The notes under the pieces were generated by a model. The model had not been told where the DNA came from, made no database searches, and worked only from the letters and a program-made list of their open reading frames with translations. A program made the translations under genes and the position numbers. Below are positions 26,893 through 34,918 of a stretch of 64,000 nt of DNA, piece by piece (position 1 is the first letter of the stretch; each line of letters begins with the position of its first letter). The stretch is from Dawidia soli (lineage in GTDB: Bacteria > Bacteroidota > Bacteroidia > Cytophagales > Cyclobacteriaceae): positions 1 to 64,000 of the forward strand of contig NZ_JAHESC010000018.1 in the NCBI RefSeq assembly GCF_018598185.1. Direction: 5' to 3'.

Positions 26893-27021
26893 GGGTCTTG
26901 GGTTTTTAATGAACTCACCCCTTTGTCACGCCGGAACGAAAGTGGTTACCGAAACAGTAAAAAAAAGTTGGAACCGTAAAGAGTGCTACGCTGGCCAATA
27001 GTACCGTGGAGCGAAGGAATA

Positions 27022-27117
27022 GTAGGGGCGCAGCCCCTACACATTACCACCTGGCGCGAGTCTTCCGACCGCAGGGACTCATTGCTCGTGCCTCTATGGA
27101 AGGAGTCTCCGACTCCT
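27022..27117. repeat. Diverged REP-like hairpin cluster, copy D
   Basis: Three hairpins in a row: GTAGGGGC/GCCCCTAC around GCA (27022-27040); a long stem-loop with outer arms GGCGCGAG (27053-27060) and CTCGTGCC (27085-27092), including the same G-T wobble as copies A and B, and AGTC/GACT pairing inside; and AGGAGTC/GACTCCT around TCC (27101-27117). The layout (long hairpin, then a 7-bp stem with a 3-base loop) is that of copies A-C, although the bases differ. It lies in the gene-free stretch 26893-27406. Confidence 0.7.
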
Positions 27118-27245
27118 GGACCTTCACACAAATTATTTTCGAGCCTCAATGGTTGGGAAACTGACCTACACAACCAGCCCGAGCGTGAAGCTGACCCTCC
27201 TGGGATTAGGCGTAGTGACAGCAATCTTCCACTACATCTTGATCA

Positions 27246-27326
27246 GCGTTGTCGCACAGATAAGGCAGCGTCTATAGAGCTGCTTTATCTGTGCCGCAAC
27301 GCTGCCGTAACAGTGCGACAACACTG
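27246..27326. repeat. Long hairpin plus short hairpin, possible copy E
   Basis: GCACAGATAAGGCAGC (27254-27269) pairs with GCTGCTTTATCTGTGC (27279-27294), 16 bp with one G-T wobble, and the stem extends through a two-base mismatch by GCGTTG/CAACGC (27246-27251, 27297-27302). A second, weaker hairpin CAGTG/CACTG follows (27311-27326), and ACTGCCGTATCC after it matches the end of copy B. It may be a long-armed relative of the REP-like elements or a terminator-like structure between two operons. The rest of 26893-27406 shows no gene. Confidence 0.6.
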
Positions 27327-27406
27327 CCGTATCCCCGGCTTTTGCCCGGCGTTATCGTGAACGTAAGCTCCGCTTGCCGGCGCCAGGCTCAAGCCACGTC
27401 TAAGGC

Positions 27407-29710
27407 TTACCGCCGTTTGCGGCGAATCAGCCAGATCAGGAGAATCAGGAATAAAAGCCCCAGGAGATACCATAACCATTTCGGGAGCTTATGACCACCG
27501 TTTTCCAGGTCGGAATAAGGACCGTCGTAATACGATTGCCCTTTGATCGTGATGGTTACTTTCGGGTCATCTTCGGAGATGACCTCTTCCGGCACGACCG
27601 CCTCATAGCTGCCGTCGAGCTTGTCGGTCAGGGCAATCGCCTTGCCTTCCAGGAGTATATGCAACTGGCTCAGGCGGTTGGGGCCCAGCAGGCTGCCGAA
27701 CTTATTTTTAGGAGTGATCTGTAACACCGTCTGCGCATCGACCCGGACGGTACGCACGAGGGTTTTGCTCCGATCTGCTTCGCCAAAGTCGATCACCGCC
27801 GTGCGCAGCACAAAGCGTTCATATTCGCCCGCCTGCGGATCGTTGCCCTGCAGACGGAAGATGAATGTATAGATGCCCGACGCCTGCGTATTACTGTAGC
27901 TGCCGGTATATTTGCCACCGGCCCCCGTGAGGGATACGGAGTCGATCGTCGGTTGTAATGCCGCCGTGAAAACTTTATCAAAAGCGAGCAGGGCTTCATA
28001 CTTGGTTTGGCCGGGATCATTACCTTTTTCGATCGGGAAGTCGCGTGGTTCTACCGCGCCCGCCTGGGCGAAAAGATCGTTTACGTCCTGTCCCGGACGC
28101 GCCACCCACACGCGTGCATGCGCGCCGTTAAGAGGCTGCCCCTTGTATTGCAATAAAGCCTCCAGCGATACAGCGTCACCCGGCACATACGACTTTTGTC
28201 CAAGCGAAGCGCTCACGTCGATGGACTCGTCGTTGACAATGCCCGTTACCTGGTAAAGTCCCGCCGGGCCGGTAATCCGCACCGTCCACTTTCCGGGCAA
28301 CGTTGCCTGATAACGTCGGATGCGGATTGTGTCCATGATAAACGTGCGATACATCGTGCCGTTGGCCCGTACCAGGGAAGAGAAGTCTTTGCCATCCTTT
28401 TCAATCTGTATGCGCGCCTTTGCCAGGATCGCTGGATCGGCCACGATGCGAAGCATGAGCTTATCGGCCGTAGGGTTTGCCACAAAGATCGTCGAAGCCT
28501 CTTGTACGAGCTGGATGCGGCGGATGTCGAGCAGCTGCGGACTGAACTGCGCCAGGTTTTCGACAAAGGTTTGACTGAACGACATATCGAGGCTCGCCGG
28601 CAGGTTCGTCGTGGTATTGATGGGAAAGGACTCGCCGTCGAAGGCGTTATCCGTCGGTGCATGCGCAATGTTGTCGAGCAAGCCGTTCAGGGCATTGTCG
28701 CCGATGCCCACCGTATACGTGCGGAACTTAACGGCAGGCGCTTTCAGGTCTAACGGCAGCGTAGCGGGAAACCCGGTGCCGTCGGGACGCATACCAGAGT
28801 CGTTGATCACCATGTTCGTGCCCGGCGCTTCGCTCACCATCGGGTCGGTGTTCTGCATGCCATCGGTAAAGACGATCATGTTGCGCTTGGGATGCATGGG
28901 GTCCAGGAAACTATAACCTTCCAATATACCCCCACCGAGACACGTCAGACCCGCCGGTCCTTTCGCATCCATATCGGCCTGCACCGACCCGGTGCCCGTC
29001 AGTGGCATCGGCGCCGTGTCATGGTTGAACACGTACATACCGCGCGGCGTCTTAAAATCGTGACGGGCGTCGTCGAAGTACGTAACACCGATCCGGTCGC
29101 CACACTCGCCCCAGGCGCGGTAAGCCTCCAGAAAGGCTTGCACCGATTCTTTCAGTACCGCCCACTTGCTCAGGCTACTGCTTCCGGGCACCGTTTGAGA
29201 CATACTCCCCGACATATCCAGCACCAGTACTACGTCTACCGGTTCGCGAACGGAGCCATTGGCGATCTGTAGAGAGAACTCTTCCGAGATATGATCGCGA
29301 CACCCCGTACAATTGCTCCCCGCACCGCAATCAAAACAGCTTCCCGATGTGCAGCGGGCTTCCACCTGTAATGTGAAAGTACCCGCGACAGTGGGCTCTC
29401 CGGTAATTTTATAGCTCGTCCCCAACGGGGTACCGGTCAGGCCGATATTCGCAAGTGTACCCATGGGATACTCCGCCACGCGTATGATCCAGTCGAAAGA
29501 GTCGGTGTTTTGTACACCGGGACCGCTCACCGTGAGGGTCAGCGAATACGAATTACAGATCTCTCCCGCCGGTGGCATGGCAGGCGTGGTGGTGATGCTG
29601 TTATCACATTGCGCAAAGGCAGGCTTGCTCCATAGAGATAATAGCACCAGCAGTATCATAACGGTTCCTGTCCTGATGACAGGAAAAAGAGAGGGGTCTT
29701 TCCGGGACAT
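27407..29710 (-). CDS. Membrane-anchored von Willebrand factor A domain protein
   Basis: About 767 aa from the ATG at 29710; the frame opens nine codons earlier with a GTG. The order is signal peptide (ending PAFAQ), a beta-sandwich with several Cys, then a VWA domain (about 155-385) with an intact MIDAS site: DMSGS (Asp165), the Thr in GLTCLGGG and the Asp in VFTDGMQN. Beta-sandwich domains follow, then one C-terminal transmembrane helix (about 745-760) and a basic RRKRR tail, so the bulk faces the periplasm. VWA domains bind protein ligands through Mg2+. There is no T9SS sorting domain. It is the last gene of the 13-gene unit and may be the membrane anchor of the system. Confidence 0.88.
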   Translation of the reverse strand: MSRKDPSLFPVIRTGTVMILLVLLSLWSKPAFAQCDNSITTTPAMPPAGEICNSYSLTLTVSGPGVQNTDSFDWIIRVAEYPMGTLANIGLTGTPLGTSYKITGEPTVAGTFTLQVEARCTSGSCFDCGAGSNCTGCRDHISEEFSLQIANGSVREPVDVVLVLDMSGSMSQTVPGSSSLSKWAVLKESVQAFLEAYRAWGECGDRIGVTYFDDARHDFKTPRGMYVFNHDTAPMPLTGTGSVQADMDAKGPAGLTCLGGGILEGYSFLDPMHPKRNMIVFTDGMQNTDPMVSEAPGTNMVINDSGMRPDGTGFPATLPLDLKAPAVKFRTYTVGIGDNALNGLLDNIAHAPTDNAFDGESFPINTTTNLPASLDMSFSQTFVENLAQFSPQLLDIRRIQLVQEASTIFVANPTADKLMLRIVADPAILAKARIQIEKDGKDFSSLVRANGTMYRTFIMDTIRIRRYQATLPGKWTVRITGPAGLYQVTGIVNDESIDVSASLGQKSYVPGDAVSLEALLQYKGQPLNGAHARVWVARPGQDVNDLFAQAGAVEPRDFPIEKGNDPGQTKYEALLAFDKVFTAALQPTIDSVSLTGAGGKYTGSYSNTQASGIYTFIFRLQGNDPQAGEYERFVLRTAVIDFGEADRSKTLVRTVRVDAQTVLQITPKNKFGSLLGPNRLSQLHILLEGKAIALTDKLDGSYEAVVPEEVISEDDPKVTITIKGQSYYDGPYSDLENGGHKLPKWLWYLLGLLFLILLIWLIRRKRR

Positions 29711-29740
29711 GTTGGTTAGGGTTTTTATGTTTCCCACGGA

Positions 29741-31165
29741 CTATTCCTTGGGTATATCAAAATACAGGTAATCGTCTTCACCCACAACGGGATTATTCCC
29801 CGTTAAAGTCTTTCCGTCGGAAAAAGTCCACCGTATAGCGCAGGCCACCGGCTGACCACGGTCACACTTAAACGTAGCTTGCTTTAACGGCAGCTCGTCG
29901 CCCGCCTGAAAAGTAACAAGTGTAGCCGTCGGCTTCTGGCGGAATGTATACCGCACGATAACGTCCGCACGGCGGATGCCCAGTGTTTCAAATTCTTCGA
30001 GCGGTACTTCCAGGTCAACTTCTCGGCGGGCAAACGCATTGGTAGCCGCCGGCGTGGTAATGTCGAGGTGTGTATTCCACGACGGCGCCGTCACCCATTC
30101 GGAAACCTGCCGGGTACCTTCGCGGGTATATTCCACGATACGATATTTATAGGGTGCCGTCAGCTTGACCGCATAGGGAAAACGGATCTGGCGTGCCCAC
30201 AGGTCAGGCTCGCTGCTGAGGAACTTTTGCGCCGGCAAGGTGACCTGCTGCCCACCTACGCCCGTGGCGACAATGTCGATGGCCTTGATGGCCAGGTCGG
30301 GGCGCAGATCATCCGTGAAGTCAAAGCAACGAACTTCCAGGGCCGCATAGGCCGGCGGCACACCTTCGTTCAGATCGATCTTCTTTAACACATCGGGCCA
30401 TTGTTTGGTGTTGATGCGGATGGCAAAGGCATCGGCACGGACGACCGACGACGTAGGTACCGTATCCGTTGTCAGCAAAGGTGTGACGGTTTCCTCAAAC
30501 GCTTCCGATACCCGGCCATTGTGTTTGACGTCAACATCGCCGGTCCTGGCCGGTAAGAGGTCTGCATAGAATGCATACCCCAGGCTCAACGCCAGCTGAT
30601 CCTGCTGCACCTGGTCCCACAACAACTGCGCCTCGTGATTCTCCAGCTTGAGCGTAAACGTACGCTCGGTCCAGTAGCCGCTGCGACCGGAAGAGCCTTT
30701 GTCACCTTCCGCCTGAAAGCTGCCGTCTTTACCGATGCGACGATAACCGCCCTTTTCCTGCTGCCCACCCACCGGGGCGACGACAAACGCTTCTACATCG
30801 CGTATCGGCAACGGTCGCAGATCGATGCGGGTGCCGCCGAGCTGCTGGCGGGCTTGTTGCAGTGCCTCCCGTGGCGCCTCTTCCATCAGTACGGTAAACT
30901 GCACGACGTTGGCAAAACGTGCCTCGCCCTGGTTGCCCGTGGCAGCCGTTCCGGTATAGCGCATCTCCAGCAGTTGAAACCGGGGCTTGCCATGCTGCTC
31001 GTTTGCCAGTGAGAGGTTGCCCGGCGCATAATAGAACAGGTTCCGGTTTTTAAAGTCCTGGTATATTTCCAGATCGCCGATGGTACGCTTCGTACCGGCA
31101 ACGGGTTGCGCCCATGCCGCGGCCGTGAGCCAGCACCCCAGGATCGCTGTACATACAATTCGCAT
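29741..31165 (-). CDS. Secreted protein, divergent member of the YYYLP-type family
   Basis: About 474 aa; the ATG at 31165 follows the preceding stop directly (TAACATG) and starts a signal peptide ending AAAWAQ. The N-terminal region has the family pattern in altered form: YQDFKNRNLFYYAPGNLSL, then GKPRFQLLEMRY, and later a hydrophobic VVQFTVLMEEAP stretch where the other members have GG-x-H. AQLLWDQVQ matches the LLWESF block of the paralogs. The C-terminal half is beta-rich with two Cys (FKCDRGQPVAC). No catalytic motif is seen. It is probably periplasmic or surface-exposed and co-expressed with its paralogs. Confidence 0.75.
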   Translation of the reverse strand: MRIVCTAILGCWLTAAAWAQPVAGTKRTIGDLEIYQDFKNRNLFYYAPGNLSLANEQHGKPRFQLLEMRYTGTAATGNQGEARFANVVQFTVLMEEAPREALQQARQQLGGTRIDLRPLPIRDVEAFVVAPVGGQQEKGGYRRIGKDGSFQAEGDKGSSGRSGYWTERTFTLKLENHEAQLLWDQVQQDQLALSLGYAFYADLLPARTGDVDVKHNGRVSEAFEETVTPLLTTDTVPTSSVVRADAFAIRINTKQWPDVLKKIDLNEGVPPAYAALEVRCFDFTDDLRPDLAIKAIDIVATGVGGQQVTLPAQKFLSSEPDLWARQIRFPYAVKLTAPYKYRIVEYTREGTRQVSEWVTAPSWNTHLDITTPAATNAFARREVDLEVPLEEFETLGIRRADVIVRYTFRQKPTATLVTFQAGDELPLKQATFKCDRGQPVACAIRWTFSDGKTLTGNNPVVGEDDYLYFDIPKE

Positions 31166-31166
31166 G

Positions 31167-32774
31167 TTATTGGCCATCGGACACCACGGGTTGTACCGGC
31201 TCACCGGCCGGAGATGCTACCTCGAAATGTTTGCGGATCATATCCTCTCCTACAATGATGAAAGGATCGGAGGCTTCCACCCATTCGCTCATCAGCGTCT
31301 CGCCGTCAGGCTGGATGAGGGCCAGTTGGTATTGATACGACAGGTCGTCTCCTTCGGCAACAAACAATTCACCGCCCGCGAGCGTCTGGTTGTCTTTCGT
31401 TACCGTCAAAATGGGAAGTAATACATCCGATGTACCCTTCGGATCACCTTGTTTCGACCGGATCATCAGCTTAAGGCTGTTGGCACCAGAGTACCCGAGG
31501 GGCGTTAATACCTGCACTTCAAGACCCTTTACGCGGCTGGTAGAAGTCCCCCCGAGTATCTTCTGTGTGACCTGTTCATTGCACGTTGTACACGGCATGA
31601 TGCTGTATTCTGCCCAAAGCTTGGTGATGATGTTGCCGCTCAGCACCCGGTCTTTCTCTTCGGCAGTAAAGCCCGAGAACGTATCCTGAGGCTCTACCTC
31701 GTATGAGGCCAGCGGTATCCGCTCGATGGTCAGTTCCTTGGAAGCCTTGGTCCGCATCACCACCAGGTCGCGCAACACAACCGGGTAATCGATCGGGTTG
31801 AGGAACCCGTTGAGCAAACCGTCGGCCTGGGTATATTCCATTTTGCCAAACGTTTTGTCATCATTGATCTTGAGACGCACCGGCACCGATATAGCCTGGT
31901 CGCCCTCGGCGTGGGGCAGGAAGTCGACATTGCCCGACAGACCGATGTTGTTCATCATCGCGCCCACCAGGTCGTCCACACGGCGCTCCATCTTCCACGA
32001 CACGATGATCGGTTCGAGAAAGTCGGTGGGAACGTTGGTGCTCACACTCTCGGGCTTTACGTCAAAATTGGTCAGCGCGCTGCCAAACGACACCTTGGGG
32101 GTATCCCGCAGCGGCAGCGGGCGCAGCCGGATGTCTTTCTTCATCTTTTTGCTCAGCAGCGTTTCCGCCAGGGCAATGTCCTCCTGGCTCACACCCGGCG
32201 TAAGCTCGGCCGTAACGATAACCTCACCCCGGCCTTCGGTATCCGCCGACAGGTAGTATACATAAAACGAATACTGGCCCGAGCTGCGGTCCCATTTCAT
32301 ATTATAGCTCCTGGGCAGGTAATAGAAAAAGCCCGCATGAGGGTTCTTGTCCTCATATACCTCGCGAAAGATGTTGAGCTTGTCGAGGAAATATTCAAAA
32401 CCATTGCCGCCCAGCAATATCGACACGTCTTTACCCAGCGTCAGGTTGGGCCCTTGTACATCCGTGTTGGTGGGCGTGGCTGCGCCCGGTTGTGGCGTTA
32501 ACGGTTTATAGGGTAAGATAAACATTTGACTGGGCTGCAATTTTGTATTGGTGACCCATTGCTTTCGGTTGTCTTTCACGGCCGTCTTTGTCGCCGGCAC
32601 GGCGCGGATGATGCGGATGGGTTTCCTCCGCGAGGTGTCGGCGGTTACCGCCGGAGCAGTTTTGACAGGCGTCGTCGTGCGCATCGTCTTGATCCGGTTT
32701 ATTTGCTGACCCGTGGCGGCCGTAGCCGCCAGGATCAACAAGCCCGGCAGGAAGGTTCTATATATGCGGTTCAT
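31167..32774 (-). CDS. Secreted YYYLP-type family protein, CxxCN subfamily (535 aa)
   Basis: A signal peptide (about 1-22) is followed by a Thr/Arg/Lys-rich, Pro-containing low-complexity stretch (about 25-100) and then a beta-rich body. It carries HAGFFYYLPRSYNMKWD near 150, a GRGEVIVTAELTP block, and Cys395 and Cys398 in PCTTCNEQ followed by SRVKGLEVQVLTPLGY. It aligns along its length with the next gene upstream (510 aa), which shares the FYYLP region, the CxxCN pair and LTVTKDN. The pair probably arose by duplication. The Cys pair could form a disulfide or bind metal. Function unknown; stop and start of the next gene are one base apart. Confidence 0.78.
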   Translation of the reverse strand: MNRIYRTFLPGLLILAATAATGQQINRIKTMRTTTPVKTAPAVTADTSRRKPIRIIRAVPATKTAVKDNRKQWVTNTKLQPSQMFILPYKPLTPQPGAATPTNTDVQGPNLTLGKDVSILLGGNGFEYFLDKLNIFREVYEDKNPHAGFFYYLPRSYNMKWDRSSGQYSFYVYYLSADTEGRGEVIVTAELTPGVSQEDIALAETLLSKKMKKDIRLRPLPLRDTPKVSFGSALTNFDVKPESVSTNVPTDFLEPIIVSWKMERRVDDLVGAMMNNIGLSGNVDFLPHAEGDQAISVPVRLKINDDKTFGKMEYTQADGLLNGFLNPIDYPVVLRDLVVMRTKASKELTIERIPLASYEVEPQDTFSGFTAEEKDRVLSGNIITKLWAEYSIMPCTTCNEQVTQKILGGTSTSRVKGLEVQVLTPLGYSGANSLKLMIRSKQGDPKGTSDVLLPILTVTKDNQTLAGGELFVAEGDDLSYQYQLALIQPDGETLMSEWVEASDPFIIVGEDMIRKHFEVASPAGEPVQPVVSDGQ

Positions 32775-32798
32775 CAGAGTATCCGTTAGGAAGGTTGT

Positions 32799-34331
32799 TT
32801 ACTTAAAGTGACTGATCATTTCTTTTACCTGGCTGGTACCGATCACGATATCCAGGTCGCTGGCTTTCTTCCATTGGTCGGACTCGTAACGCGTGCCGTC
32901 GGGCATGAACACCTGCAGCATGTATTCAAAGTCAGGCGAGGCGCCGTCAGGCACAAAGATCTGGCCGCCCGACAGCGTGGTGTTGTCTTTGGTGATCGTC
33001 AGCGTGGGCAGGTCCGCTTTCGACAGACCGTTGGGATCTGCCTGGAACGAACGGATGCGGACCTTGAGCAATTGGGCGGCGGTAAACTCCAGCGGGGTCA
33101 GCACCGTCAGCTCGATGTTGCGTACCCGGCTGCTGCTGGTGCCTTTGATGATCTTTTCCTTTACCGTACCGTTACACGCCACGCAAGGCTTGACCGTATA
33201 GTCCATCCACATCTTGACCACGCCGGCATCCTGGTCGATCCACGTAGGCACGCGCGAGGCATCGAACCGCACCCGGGCTTGCTCGGGCACCTCCGGGTCG
33301 CCCGTCTGCCAGGTATAGATCTTGAAATTACCCGAAGGTTCTTTTCTGAGCACATTGAAGTGCGTGAGCACCACCGGGAAATCGGTTTTATTTTGCCAGC
33401 CGGTACGCCAGTTCTCCGCCTGGAGCTCAAACCGTCCGAAGGTGCCCGGGTCGTCGATCTTGAGATTGAACGGTATGCGGATAGACGCGGGCATCCCCTC
33501 GCCTGCCGGGTAAATGATCACGTCGCCATACAACCCGATGTTATTGAAGAACATGCCCATCAGGTCGTCGATCCGGCTCGTGGTGAACGAGATATAGATA
33601 GGATCCATCAGGTCTGACGGCGCGCGGATGGAAATGTCCTTCGATTCTACGTCGAACTGGCCCAGGTTGGAGAATGCGATCTCCGGTGCCTGCGCCATCG
33701 GCATGGCGATGAGATCGGTAACACCGTGCGGCGCCTCGGGCTTACCTTTGATGTTGCCCTGCACAAGCTCTCGCACAAACTTCAGCTCGTGGCTGCTGGT
33801 CCTGGGCTTGAGTATAGCCGTGACCGTGGTCTCACCCCGGCCGTTGGCATTGGCCGCGCTGTACGTGGCGTTGAAGTCATACTTGCCGGTGCCGGCCGTC
33901 CAGCTGAGGTTGTACGATGCGGGCAGGAAGTAATAATACCCCGCCTGCAGGTTGGCATCGCGGTATACCGTGTTGAACACGTGCAGCACATCGGGCGCGT
34001 TAAACTCCCGGTCGGCATCGATCTGGCTCGTGAGGAAGAACGGAATATTGGCCGGGCCACGGCGTTCTTTCGAAGGCTCTTTGAGATTGTCCTGCGGCAA
34101 CTGCGGTAGGTTGGGATTCAGCGGACCCGAGGGTTGCTGGGAAGGCGGTTTCGGTGGGTCAGGCAGCGACTTGACCGGCGGGTGAGCTTCCTTATAACCC
34201 CGCTTGGGTGTGATCGTTACCTTCTTGGTGGCCGAGCGCTCCGCCTTTATCTGCGCCGCAGCCGGTAGCGTGGCCGTAAGCAGCAGCACGCCGAGCAGAC
34301 AGCGCAGGCTGATCGTGGTATGTCGTTTCAT
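32799..34331 (-). CDS. Secreted YYYLP-type family protein, CxxCN subfamily (510 aa)
   Basis: The N terminus is a signal peptide (ending PAAAQ) followed by a Lys/Pro-rich linker (about 35-90). The conserved region reads GYYYFLPASYNLSW, then GRGETTVTAILKP. Cys383 and Cys386 lie in KPCVACNGT, followed by SRVRNIELTVLTPLEF and LTITKDNTTLSGG, matching the 535-aa neighbour block by block. Other shared blocks are DPIYISF and RIDDLMGMFFNNIGLYGD. These proteins look like multi-domain beta-sandwich secreted proteins. No enzymatic residues are evident. It follows the 200-aa small protein by five bases, so they are likely translated from one message. Confidence 0.78.
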   Translation of the reverse strand: MKRHTTISLRCLLGVLLLTATLPAAAQIKAERSATKKVTITPKRGYKEAHPPVKSLPDPPKPPSQQPSGPLNPNLPQLPQDNLKEPSKERRGPANIPFFLTSQIDADREFNAPDVLHVFNTVYRDANLQAGYYYFLPASYNLSWTAGTGKYDFNATYSAANANGRGETTVTAILKPRTSSHELKFVRELVQGNIKGKPEAPHGVTDLIAMPMAQAPEIAFSNLGQFDVESKDISIRAPSDLMDPIYISFTTSRIDDLMGMFFNNIGLYGDVIIYPAGEGMPASIRIPFNLKIDDPGTFGRFELQAENWRTGWQNKTDFPVVLTHFNVLRKEPSGNFKIYTWQTGDPEVPEQARVRFDASRVPTWIDQDAGVVKMWMDYTVKPCVACNGTVKEKIIKGTSSSRVRNIELTVLTPLEFTAAQLLKVRIRSFQADPNGLSKADLPTLTITKDNTTLSGGQIFVPDGASPDFEYMLQVFMPDGTRYESDQWKKASDLDIVIGTSQVKEMISHFK

Positions 34332-34336
34332 AACAT

Positions 34337-34918
34337 TTACGGTTTAAGGGTGGCCGCCGATTTAAAGGGCATCAATACCACCGGGATGACCATGGAGGCA
34401 CTCCCGCTCACACGCCATTTCTTTTGAAAGGCATAGACCGTGTTGTCGCCCAACACGTCGTCACCCAGGTCGAGGCTACCGAGGATCCCTTCTTTCTTCG
34501 CCAGCGTCAGCGAAACAAAGTGCGTCTCCAGCAAGCCGCTTTTATAGGCAGCGTTACCTTGCTTGAATTGAAACTTCAGCTCGGCCGTGCCGTCACCGGC
34601 GGGTAGCTTGCGGGGTTCGCAGACAAAGTCCGCCAGGGGCTTCTTGAGCTTGTTGAGCACGGCTCCGCTGAGCGACGTAGCATCGCCCTCGATGCCCTTT
34701 ACGCTCACCTGCAGGGTGATACTCTGCTCGGTGTTCGCCACCACTTTCACCGCCGTGATACCGGATGCGTTGCCACCGAACAGAGAGCCAAGCGCCGTGG
34801 ACGTATCGTCCACGGGCTTTAGCTCCTGCTCCTGGGCCACGGCTGCGTGCATGGCCATCGTGATAAACACCAGGAACAACCCAAGTACACGCACAAAGGA
34901 TCTACAACACTTTTGCAT
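34337..34918 (-). CDS. Small secreted beta-rich hypothetical protein
   Basis: About 193 aa. I place the start at 34918 (MQKCCRSFVRVLGLFLVF, a signal peptide ending AVAQ); two more in-frame ATGs lie up to seven codons upstream at 34939. The mature part alternates short beta strands with Gly/Asp turns (KVVANTEQSITLQVSVKG, TAELKFQFKQGN, ETHFVSLTLAKKEG). The 5' end overlaps the 3' end of the 586-aa family protein, a sign of coupling. It lacks the aromatic YYYLP block and I do not recognise a family. It may be an accessory subunit of the neighbouring secreted proteins. Confidence 0.7.
   Translation of the reverse strand: MQKCCRSFVRVLGLFLVFITMAMHAAVAQEQELKPVDDTSTALGSLFGGNASGITAVKVVANTEQSITLQVSVKGIEGDATSLSGAVLNKLKKPLADFVCEPRKLPAGDGTAELKFQFKQGNAAYKSGLLETHFVSLTLAKKEGILGSLDLGDDVLGDNTVYAFQKKWRVSGSASMVIPVVLMPFKSAATLKP

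Noticed and set aside
26946-27494. Several short frames in the gap between the two operons
   Set aside because: They run through hairpin repeats on both strands, and none has a plausible start context or protein pattern.
27407-29710. Type IX secretion sorting domain or sortase signal at the VWA C terminus
   Set aside because: The C terminus is a hydrophobic helix with a basic tail; no T9SS C-terminal domain pattern and no LPxTG motif (LPKWL only).
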